From the NCBI GenBank assembly GCA_947467605.1, contig CANIII010000009.1, forward strand, positions 62,001-126,000: a DNA stretch of 64,000 bases, written 5' to 3'. The stretch comes from Acidobacteriota bacterium (GTDB lineage Bacteria; Acidobacteriota; Vicinamibacteria; Vicinamibacterales; SCN-69-37). Shown piece after piece: positions 1-6,756 of the stretch. Within the stretch, counting starts at the first letter, position 1. Each line of letters opens with the position of its first letter. The translations under genes and the position numbers were made by a program. A model generated the notes under the pieces. That model was given only the letters and a program-made list of their open reading frames with translations, was not told the origin of the DNA and searched no databases.

Positions 1-486
1 GTGGCGGCCGGCCGCGCTGCGGCCCATGGCGCCCAACAAGTCGCGGAGCGCGCGGTAGCCAAGAAAATCGAGCGCCTTGTCGGTGACTTCGAACCGCGCA
101 TTTGGATCAAGGGGACCCGTACCGCCGGGCCCCTGCGCCTGCTGTTTGCCGGGCTGTCCGGCCATGCTGACCAGGCCCTGCTCGCTCAACCGTTCGATGA
201 TCTGCTGAATCAGATCCTCGATGGCATCGCGCACTTCCTCGTTCTTGCCGTCCGCCTGCTGCGCCATCAGGCGATTCAGCATGTCGTCCGACATCGCGCC
301 GCCGTTCAGCAGCGCATCGAGGATCGCATCGTGCAAGGCCTGCATCGTCCGATCGTCTTCGTTCATCGGATCGTACGGGTTGCCGAAGCCGCTCGACAGA
401 AAGAAGTCAGAGAGCTTCGAGACGAGTGAATCGAAATCCAGATCGTCGAGCAGGCTCGGCGTGTATTTCGTGTATTTGTATTTCAC
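1..486 (-). CDS. VWA-domain (CoxE-like) protein, N-terminal part, cut by window edge
   Basis: Only the first 162 codons are present. The frame begins with GTG at 486-484, one base after the stop of the upstream ATPase gene, and is open to base 1. The N-terminus is acidic and hydrophilic, followed by a stretch rich in Gln and Gly, and no signal peptide is visible. The immediate pairing behind a MoxR/ChlI-like AAA ATPase is the classic arrangement for a von Willebrand factor A partner, in which the ATPase remodels a metal-binding VWA protein. The VWA (MIDAS) domain itself would lie beyond the window, so the family is inferred from context and from general resemblance of the N-terminal region. 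Confidence 0.55.
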   Translation of the reverse strand, partial: MKYKYTKYTPSLLDDLDFDSLVSKLSDFFLSSGFGNPYDPMNEDDRTMQALHDAILDALLNGGAMSDDMLNRLMAQQADGKNEEVRDAIEDLIQQIIERLSEQGLVSMAGQPGKQQAQGPGGTGPLDPNARFEVTDKALDFLGYRALRDLLGAMGRSAAGRH

Positions 487-487
487 G

Positions 488-2002
488 TTAGTTGTAATAC
501 TTCTTCTTTTTGCCGCCGGTCGGCACACCTTCGTCGTCCATCAACTGCTCGAGGGCGCGTTCGCGATCGGGATTGCGCGGCTTGCGTTCGGTCGCCGGCG
601 CCTGGAAGCGGCCTTCGTCGGTGCGGCTGATCTTCTTCAGCGACGCCAGGCCCTCGAGGACGAAGTCGAGCGCGGAGGCACGATACGGCGCGTCCTTCTT
701 GGGAGCCAGCCCCATCATGCCCAACGCACGTTCGAGGCCGTTCACCGCCTTGACCTGCTCGAGCACTTCCTCCGCGGGCGCATCGTCGGCCAACTGCAGC
801 GTGCCGCCGTCTTCGAACCACTCGATAACGGGTTTGAGGTCGGCCACGGCCGCGTGGCCGTCGAACACGGTCGCGATCGCGACGCGCACGAGGTCGCGCG
901 CGACGGTTTCCGCGCCGCGCAGCTCGCCTTCGTATTCGAGCTCGATCTTGCCGGTGAGAGAGGGCAGGGCCGCGTAGATGTCAGTGACGCGCGGCACGAT
1001 CGATGCTTCGCCGCACTTCAACGCACGCCGCTCGGCGTTCGATACGGTGTTTTCGAGGCACGTGATCGGCAGGCGCTGGCTCACGCCAGATCGTTTGTCG
1101 ACGCGCTGATCGCCACGGGCCTGGAACGCCACTTCCTCCACGACTTCGCGCACGAAGAGCGGGACGTCCACGGTGAGCGCGCTGTCCGCGCGCGCGATCA
1201 GCGCTTCCTGCTCGGTGATGTCCATGCCGTCGCGTCGCGAGGCCGGATAGTGCGTGCGGATCTCCGAGCCGATACGGTCCTTCAGCGGCGTGATGATCTT
1301 GCCGCGCGCCGTGTAGTCCTCCGGATTCGCGCTGAAGACCAGCATGATGTCGAGTGGGAGGCGCACGGGGTAGCCCTTAATTTGGACGTCGCCCTCCTGC
1401 AGGATGTTGAAGAGGCCGACCTGCACTTTGCCGGCGAGATCAGGCAGTTCGTTGATCGCGAAGATGCCGCGGTTCGCGCGCGGAATCAGGCCGTAGTGCA
1501 TCGTCAACTCGTCGCCAAGCTCAAGGCCAGCGCGCGCGGCCTTGATCGGGTCGAGGTCGCCGATCATGTCGGCGATGGTGACATCTGGCGTCGCGAGCTT
1601 CTCGACGTAGCGGCGATCACGGGCCAACCACGCGATCGGCGTGTCCTTGCCTTCCGTCACGATGCGTGCGCGACATGCGGCGCAGATCGGCGCGCGCGGG
1701 TCGTCGTGGATTTCGCAACCCGGCATGACCGGGATCTCCGTGTCGAGCAGTGACGTGAGCGCACGCAGCATGCGGGTCTTCGCCTGGCCCCGCAAGCCGA
1801 GGAGGATGAAATTGTGTTTCGACAGAATTGCGTTCACGACCTGCGGCACGACGGTGTCGTCGTAGCCGACGATGCCGGGGAAAAGCGGTGCGCCGGAGCC
1901 CAGACGCGCAATCAGGTTGGCGCGCATTTCGTCTTTCACCGAGCGCCGAACGCGCCAGGCCGGTGATGCGACGAGCTCACCGAGCGTGTGTAGTTGTGGC
2001 AT
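488..2002 (-). CDS. MoxR/magnesium-chelatase-I-like AAA+ ATPase
   Basis: This 504-residue AAA+ ATPase resembles the ChlI/MoxR group. A P-loop variant GLRGQAKT lies at residues 69-76. A Walker B-like segment (GIFAINELPDL) follows near residue 180, and sensor-type NPEDYTARGKI near 235. A small Cys cluster (C96, C107, C110) sits in an insertion after the P-loop. MoxR-type ATPases act as chaperones that insert cofactors or remodel a VWA partner; the next gene, one base downstream, is the expected partner. The gene is divergent from the glycerophosphodiesterase gene with only 26 bases between start codons, so the two promoters must overlap. The C-terminus is Lys-rich. The substrate of the pair cannot be told from sequence. 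Confidence 0.85.
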   Translation of the reverse strand: MPQLHTLGELVASPAWRVRRSVKDEMRANLIARLGSGAPLFPGIVGYDDTVVPQVVNAILSKHNFILLGLRGQAKTRMLRALTSLLDTEIPVMPGCEIHDDPRAPICAACRARIVTEGKDTPIAWLARDRRYVEKLATPDVTIADMIGDLDPIKAARAGLELGDELTMHYGLIPRANRGIFAINELPDLAGKVQVGLFNILQEGDVQIKGYPVRLPLDIMLVFSANPEDYTARGKIITPLKDRIGSEIRTHYPASRRDGMDITEQEALIARADSALTVDVPLFVREVVEEVAFQARGDQRVDKRSGVSQRLPITCLENTVSNAERRALKCGEASIVPRVTDIYAALPSLTGKIELEYEGELRGAETVARDLVRVAIATVFDGHAAVADLKPVIEWFEDGGTLQLADDAPAEEVLEQVKAVNGLERALGMMGLAPKKDAPYRASALDFVLEGLASLKKISRTDEGRFQAPATERKPRNPDRERALEQLMDDEGVPTGGKKKKYYN

Positions 2003-2028
2003 AAGAAGGATGGTAGAACAGATTCAGG

Positions 2029-2811
2029 ATGAAAGAATTTCTCGACCTCGACCGCCGATTCGTCATCGCGCATCGCGGTGGCGCGCGTCGACGTCCCGAG
2101 AACACGATGACCGCGTTTGACGACGCGGTGGCGCTGGGCGTCGATGCGATCGAACTGGACGTCCATCTGTCGAAGGACGGTCAGCCGGTCGTCATCCACG
2201 ACGCGACGCTCGAGCGCACCACCAACGGACGCGGCGCAGTGGCGGACAACACTGCAGACGCGCTCAGTCGTTTGGACGCCGGGTGGGCCTTCGAGGACTC
2301 CGGCGCGCGTCCGTTTCGGAGCCAGGACATTGGCGTCCCGTCTCTGGAGTCGGTGCTCAGGCGGCATCGCAACATGCGGTTCATGGTCGAACTGAAGGGC
2401 GCATCCACGGAACTGGCACGACGCGCGATTGACGTGGTGCGCCGGTGGGATGCGGTGGAGCGCGTGCTGTTCGGATCATTCAGTGACGTGACGCTCGGCG
2501 CCGTACGCGAGCACGCCCCCGAGTGCCTCACGAGCGCGGCCTCGTCCGAGGGCGTGTGGGCGTTGATCAAGTCGCACCTCTGGATCGGCCCTGGCCGACC
2601 GGCGTACCAACTGTTTCAAGTGCCCGAACGACGCCCGTGGCTCCGCATCGTCTCGCCACGGTTTGTTCGGCTCGCACGGAACGCCGGTCTACCGGTGCAG
2701 GTGTGGGTGGTCAACGAGCCCGACGACATGCGACGACTCCTCAGCTGGGGCGTGACGGGCATCATTAGCGACCGGCCGGACGTGGCGATCAAGGTCGTGG
2801 GTCGTACGTAG
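2029..2811 (+). CDS. Glycerophosphodiester phosphodiesterase
   Basis: This 260-residue GDPD TIM-barrel protein hydrolyses glycerophosphodiesters to glycerol-3-phosphate and an alcohol. The signature is clear: HRGG at residues 15-18, PENT at 23-26, ELDVHLSKDG at 42-51 and IHD at 56-58, which supply the catalytic His pair and the metal-binding acidic residues. The C-terminus carries the usual VWVVN(E/D) and GVTGIISDRPD segments. There is no signal peptide, so it is probably cytoplasmic and of UgpQ type. Length matches cytoplasmic members. It is divergent from the MoxR-like gene and is followed 32 bases later by the M28 peptidase. Confidence 0.9.
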   Translation: MKEFLDLDRRFVIAHRGGARRRPENTMTAFDDAVALGVDAIELDVHLSKDGQPVVIHDATLERTTNGRGAVADNTADALSRLDAGWAFEDSGARPFRSQDIGVPSLESVLRRHRNMRFMVELKGASTELARRAIDVVRRWDAVERVLFGSFSDVTLGAVREHAPECLTSAASSEGVWALIKSHLWIGPGRPAYQLFQVPERRPWLRIVSPRFVRLARNAGLPVQVWVVNEPDDMRRLLSWGVTGIISDRPDVAIKVVGRT

Positions 2812-2843
2812 ACGCTCTATACTTGCGACTTCGGAGGATCGTG

Positions 2844-4208
2844 ATGCGCGCGAAGAACCTGTTGGTGTTGTTGGGATTGATAGGTGTGGTCTCGGTGGTC
2901 ACCGTATTGGCGCAGGGTGCGGCGCAGACGCCGGCCGCGCCGGCGGCGGCCCAGGACAATTTCACGCCGGGCGATCCCGTCAAGGCGATGGTCGATCAGC
3001 TGACCTTGGACAAGTACAAAACCACGCTCAAAGGCCTGACCCAGTTTGGTGATCGTCGTCAGGGCACGCAGCGCAACCGGGACGCCGTCGATTGGATTCA
3101 GAAGCAGCTCGAGAGCTACGGCTACACGAACGCTGCGCGGATCGAGTACGACCCGCCGGTGCCCACGCGTGAGTGCGGTCCGAGCGTGCCGGCCTCGGTG
3201 GTCGTCGCTCCAGCTCCGCGAGCAGGAGGCGCGGGGGCCGCGGGCGGTGGCGCAGGCCGCGGCAACGCGAACGCCGGACGAGGTTTCGCGACCGGTCCGG
3301 GCGGCAGCCGCTCGGTTGGCAACACCACGGGGACGAGCGTGAACTGTGACCCCATGTTGCAGCCCGACGAACGCATCCGCGCACTCGATTCGGGTCCCTT
3401 CATCAACAAGCCGGTGCACGACGTCTACGTCACCAAGATCGGCACGAAGTATCCAAACGAGATGTATATCGTCGGCGCGCACATGGACGGTCACGGCTAC
3501 AACGAGGCGGTCAATGACGATGGCTCGGGCACGGCGCTCGTGATGGAACTTGCACGCATTTTCGCGGATCCGAAAGTGCAGACGGAGCGGTCGATTCGCT
3601 TCGCGCTGTGGAACGGCGAAGAGGGCGGTCTGAACGGCGCCCGCGCGTATGTGGCGCAGCGGGAAAAATTACAGGGCATCGAGGAGCCGAAAGGCTCAGG
3701 CAAATATCCGGAGCCCAAGTGGATCGCGATGATTCAGCACGACATGATGATGTGGGATCACGGCATGCCGCAGCCGGTGATGGGCCCCGACGGCAAGCCG
3801 CAGGTCGATGGCCGCGGCCGCGCCATGTTCAAGGCGCCGAAGGATCAGCGGCCTGAGGCGGACGTGAACGTCGAGTTCCAGTCGCGTGCGAAGATGGCCG
3901 ATGAAGCGATGAAGCTGGCGTTTGTGTTCAAGTACGCTGGCGAGAAGTACGCCACGGACTATCCGGTCAACGTGGGCCCGCACATGACCAACACCGATTC
4001 CGACCCGTTCATGGACATAGTGCCGGCGATCAGCCTTCGTGAGAATGAGCGCGGCGCGCAGACGGGTTCTGGTTGGAACCCGACCTGGCACACACCGCTC
4101 GACGTGTGGGCGACGTTCACGGACAAAGACTTCCGTCTGGGGCTCAACGCCGCGCAGACGACGCTCGCTGCGATCGCGCAACTGACCGGGGCGACGATCA
4201 AGAAGTAG
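2844..4208 (+). CDS. Exported M28-family metallopeptidase
   Basis: The 454-residue protein has an N-terminal signal peptide (LLVLLGLIGVVSVVTVLAQ) and a zinc aminopeptidase domain of family M28. AHMDGH near residue 213, VNDDGSG near 222 and NGEEGGLNGA near 257 hold the first His, the bridging Asp and the catalytic Glu pair. A long Gly/Arg/Pro-rich insertion (about residues 125-165) separates an N-terminal segment from the catalytic core. ATG 2844 was chosen over the in-frame TTG at 2823 because GGAGG lies at 2833-2837 with good spacing and the signal peptide follows directly. TATACT at 2818-2823 could be its -10 box. Periplasmic or secreted peptide degradation is the likely role; substrate unknown. 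Confidence 0.88.
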   Translation: MRAKNLLVLLGLIGVVSVVTVLAQGAAQTPAAPAAAQDNFTPGDPVKAMVDQLTLDKYKTTLKGLTQFGDRRQGTQRNRDAVDWIQKQLESYGYTNAARIEYDPPVPTRECGPSVPASVVVAPAPRAGGAGAAGGGAGRGNANAGRGFATGPGGSRSVGNTTGTSVNCDPMLQPDERIRALDSGPFINKPVHDVYVTKIGTKYPNEMYIVGAHMDGHGYNEAVNDDGSGTALVMELARIFADPKVQTERSIRFALWNGEEGGLNGARAYVAQREKLQGIEEPKGSGKYPEPKWIAMIQHDMMMWDHGMPQPVMGPDGKPQVDGRGRAMFKAPKDQRPEADVNVEFQSRAKMADEAMKLAFVFKYAGEKYATDYPVNVGPHMTNTDSDPFMDIVPAISLRENERGAQTGSGWNPTWHTPLDVWATFTDKDFRLGLNAAQTTLAAIAQLTGATIKK

Positions 4209-4230
4209 CAAATAGAACTAAATAGAACTA

Positions 4231-4274
4231 AATAGGATCGGGAGTTATTTCGAAATAACTCCCGATCCTATTTT
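4231..4274. repeat. REP-like perfect palindrome, left copy
   Basis: All 44 bases form a perfect palindrome centred between 4252 and 4253 on TTCGAA. The arm reads AAATAGGATCGGGAGTTATT outward-in. It overlaps the last nine codons and the stop of the transposase gene, so the transposase C-terminus is encoded by the repeat itself. It could also act as a transcription terminator between the converging M28 and transposase genes. Confidence 0.9.
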
Positions 4275-4934
4275 CGTCTTTCTGGGTCGGCCGGCCGATC
4301 GTCCGCTCGGGAGGCCGAGAATTCCTGCGACCGATTGGCTCCACACGCCATCGCCAAACGGCAGACTGCGCATCATGGACCGCCGCAGCACCCCCGCCTG
4401 GTCGTCAGAATGCCGCTGGTTGACCAGCCCGACCCAATTGTCCGGTCGCAAAATCGGCCACTCTTGTAAAGGGATTGGGTGGCAATTTCTGCGACGCGCC
4501 GCGAGGCTTGACCACTCCCAATCTTCGGCCCGATCTACGAGCGACGAGCGCAGGGCGTTGCCCTCGACGTAGCTGCAGGCGTTCAGAAAGTACTGATTTG
4601 TTTGAATCGGGAAGGAACGATATCGGCCCTGATAGACGCAGCCGCCGCCTTGTGATCCCCGCTGCCAATGCCAGCGCACACTGTGACTGACAGTGCCAAG
4701 TCTCATGAATTCAGCAAGTTGACCATCCTCAGAGGGCCGAAGAATGAAGTGGAAATGATTGGGCATGAGGCAGTATGCGAACACCTCCACTGGAAATCGA
4801 TCGTGCGCCTCAGCGAACGCTTGCAAGAAAACGCGATACTCGCCGTCATGTTGAAACAGCTCCAGTCGTCGCGCTCCGCGGTTCATTACGTGGAAGACAA
4901 GCCCTCCCGTTCCCACCATCTGTCGTCTCGGCAT
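4245..4934 (-). CDS. REP-associated tyrosine transposase (TnpA-REP/RAYT, Y1 superfamily)
   Basis: The 229-residue protein is a single-strand DNA transposase of the HUH/Y1 type. The N-terminal strand GLVFHVMNRGARR (residues 11-23) is typical of RAYTs. The HUH motif is HFH at 60-62 in the block MPNHFHFIL. The block YQGRYRSF at 101-108 and YVEGNALRSSL near 122 match the family. WSSLAARR near 142 is the usual downstream segment. The last nine residues (KIGSGVISK) and the stop codon lie inside the flanking palindrome. The family cuts and joins REP hairpins and is usually single copy and domesticated. Start ATG 4934 gives the expected N-terminus. The reading frame is intact. Confidence 0.9.
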   Translation of the reverse strand: MPRRQMVGTGGLVFHVMNRGARRLELFQHDGEYRVFLQAFAEAHDRFPVEVFAYCLMPNHFHFILRPSEDGQLAEFMRLGTVSHSVRWHWQRGSQGGGCVYQGRYRSFPIQTNQYFLNACSYVEGNALRSSLVDRAEDWEWSSLAARRRNCHPIPLQEWPILRPDNWVGLVNQRHSDDQAGVLRRSMMRSLPFGDGVWSQSVAGILGLPSGRSAGRPRKTKIGSGVISK

Positions 4935-4979
4935 GCCTGTCTATGTTCAAGAAGCTTGCCAAGAAAAATAGGATCGAAA

Positions 4980-5023
4980 AAATAGGATCGGGAGTTATTT
5001 CGAAATAACTCCCGATCCTATTT
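4980..5023. repeat. REP-like perfect palindrome, right copy
   Basis: This is base-for-base identical to the palindrome at 4231-4274. It lies just downstream of the 3' end of the M49-like gene (minus strand ends at 5031) and upstream of the transposase start. A half-copy AAATAGGATCG (4966-4976) stands directly before it, making a short direct repeat on the transposase side. Confidence 0.9.
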
Positions 5024-5030
5024 CTCGACG

Positions 5031-6713
5031 CTATTTGATCGGCTTGAATTTCGGCTCGATGTCGACGGGCACGTCCTTAAGCTTGTCGAGGACGCGCTGC
5101 ACGTCGGGGCGCAGCGTCATGGCCGTGGCGAGCAGCCCTTTTGCTTTGTCGTAGTTGCCTTCGGCCTCAATCGTCATCAGATCGTGCGTGAGGCCGGCAA
5201 CGGCCTCGCGGATCTTGGCATCGACGACCGCGAACGTGCCGTCACTGTTCACGATGAATGCGCCGCGGTCGAGGAGGTCATTCACCTGCAGGGCGACGCC
5301 CTTGCCGTGCGCTTCGGTGACGCCGAAACGAATCGATCGGAAGGCTGAAGCGAGGAACGTCGTGTACATGGTGTTCGCGACGTCCTTCGACACAACGCCC
5401 TTGCTCGCGAGTTGCTGCAGCGCCCAGAGGCCGGAGATGTCGGCCTTGGCTTCTTCGATCGCTGCGTAGGTGTCCGTCAGCGCGAGGCGAACCGCCTTGC
5501 CCGATCCGGCGACCTGATGCGGCCCGAGGCCGTGCATGAGTTCGTGCATGACCGTGTGCGTGAAGAACGCCTCGAACGACACCTTCGCGGCGTCGGCGGC
5601 CACGAGCGCAATCTTGGAAATCGGCACGAGCACGTGCTTGAACTTGGCTTCCTGCACGTTCTTCAGCATCACGCGCTTCGAGCCCTTCTCCTTGATCACG
5701 CGATCGTCGTTCGGCAGGTTGAAGGCCGTGGTCTGCACGCCGCGGTTGCCGTCGCCTGAGCTGAACACGGAGTTGACGACGCGCAGAGGCGCGAGGCCTC
5801 CGAGCTTCGGGTTCCGGAATTTCGGATCGATGGGCAGTGCGTCTTCGAGGCCCTGCAACTCTGCGCCGAGCGTGCTCAGCTTCTTCGTCTCCACATCGTC
5901 GCGGACGGTGATGAACGCTTCGAAGCCGGCCTTGTAGCCGAACCACTCGTCTTCGTAGGTTTCGTACGGCCCGATGGTGGGCTCGATGGACGCGTCGAGT
6001 TCCATCCACGCGATGTCACTCGCAAAGTAGTCGTTGGAGAGGAGCGCCGCGGCGCGCAGGTCGAGAAATTTCTTCAAGGTCGGTTGCGTGGTCAGCGCGG
6101 CGGCCTCCGTGAGCTTGGCCGATACGGTGATGAGGGTGTTCTGGTAGGCGACGTTGTACGGAATGTTGACGAACTTGCCGTCCGCGCCGCGGCGAATGAC
6201 AGAGAAGAAGCCGGTCGCGTCCGCCTTCTTGTCGGCAGGGAGCGCGTTGATCCACTTCTCGACCTCCGCCTTTGTCGAGTCAGCGGGGTAGTGGTTGCCC
6301 ATCTCCGGCTTGATCGGGGCGCCCGTCACAAATGGCGTGTGGTGATCGATCCGATCCCACGGTCCTTTATTAATGAGGAAGTAGTGGAGCAGCGCCTGGC
6401 CCTGTGGTGAGTGGTCCGCCGCGAGTCGCGCGAGCATTGAGGCGTTCTCCGCCCACGCCTGTTCGAGAAACAGACCGTCGAACAACTGTGCAGCGTCCAC
6501 GATCTTGGCGAGCGCCCGGCGCTCGTTTTCGGGGAGGCCGGTCAGATCTGCCGTCATTTCGGCAGGGGCGTACTGGCGAATCTTGGCTTGGAGTTGCGGG
6601 TCGATGCCCTGCTCGGCCCCGTTGGCGGCAGGTGCTGGCGGTGGCGGCGCGGCCGTGCATGACGAAAGTCCGGCGAAGACCACAGCAGTTAGGACAACAG
6701 AGTGGAGGCGCAT
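5031..6713 (-). CDS. M49-like (dipeptidyl-peptidase III family) lipoprotein
   Basis: The 560-residue protein starts with a lipoprotein signal whose lipobox is LSSC. A zinc-peptidase core of family M49 follows. HELMH lies at residues 390-394 and EEAKAD at 420-425; the latter corresponds to the conserved EExxAD motif of dipeptidyl peptidase III. Instead of the six-residue HExxGH helix of most M49 enzymes it has a normal five-residue HExxH, a variant known in a few bacterial members. It probably acts at the periplasmic face of a membrane on oligopeptides. The start codon overlaps the divergent upstream region of aceE. The 3' end faces the RAYT element. Confidence 0.82.
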   Translation of the reverse strand: MRLHSVVLTAVVFAGLSSCTAAPPPPAPAANGAEQGIDPQLQAKIRQYAPAEMTADLTGLPENERRALAKIVDAAQLFDGLFLEQAWAENASMLARLAADHSPQGQALLHYFLINKGPWDRIDHHTPFVTGAPIKPEMGNHYPADSTKAEVEKWINALPADKKADATGFFSVIRRGADGKFVNIPYNVAYQNTLITVSAKLTEAAALTTQPTLKKFLDLRAAALLSNDYFASDIAWMELDASIEPTIGPYETYEDEWFGYKAGFEAFITVRDDVETKKLSTLGAELQGLEDALPIDPKFRNPKLGGLAPLRVVNSVFSSGDGNRGVQTTAFNLPNDDRVIKEKGSKRVMLKNVQEAKFKHVLVPISKIALVAADAAKVSFEAFFTHTVMHELMHGLGPHQVAGSGKAVRLALTDTYAAIEEAKADISGLWALQQLASKGVVSKDVANTMYTTFLASAFRSIRFGVTEAHGKGVALQVNDLLDRGAFIVNSDGTFAVVDAKIREAVAGLTHDLMTIEAEGNYDKAKGLLATAMTLRPDVQRVLDKLKDVPVDIEPKFKPIK

Positions 6714-6756
6714 GCCTTACAATAAATCACTTAATCTCATAGAGGATCATGGACTT

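Larger units (their letters stand above)
4211..5023. mobile_element. RAYT element: transposase gene bracketed by identical REP-like palindromes
   Basis: Between the stop codon of the M28 gene and the end of the M49-like gene lies one self-contained unit. It has two 10-bp direct repeats AAATAGAACT (4211-4230), a 44-bp palindrome (4231-4274), a Y1-type transposase gene on the minus strand, a partial repeat AAATAGGATCG (4966-4976), and a second copy of the same palindrome (4980-5023). The interior looks less GC-rich than its neighbours. The layout matches REP-associated tyrosine transposases with their flanking recognition hairpins. Both neighbouring genes appear intact, so the unit sits in an intergenic position. 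Confidence 0.85.

Noticed and set aside
221..1753. Open frame of about 510 codons on the plus strand
   Set aside because: It lies antisense to the MoxR-like ATPase, whose motifs are clear. Its translation has no recognisable domain and is rich in Arg/Ala/Asp/His as expected for a shadow frame in GC-rich DNA.
4375..5008. Several short plus-strand frames across the RAYT gene, one ending in the same peptide as the transposase
   Set aside because: They are antisense to the transposase; the shared ending is only the result of the perfect palindrome.
6505..6756. N-terminal extension of aceE
   Set aside because: The in-frame extension overlaps the divergent M49-like gene, is not like any E1 N-terminus, and a good start with AGAGGA exists at 6757.
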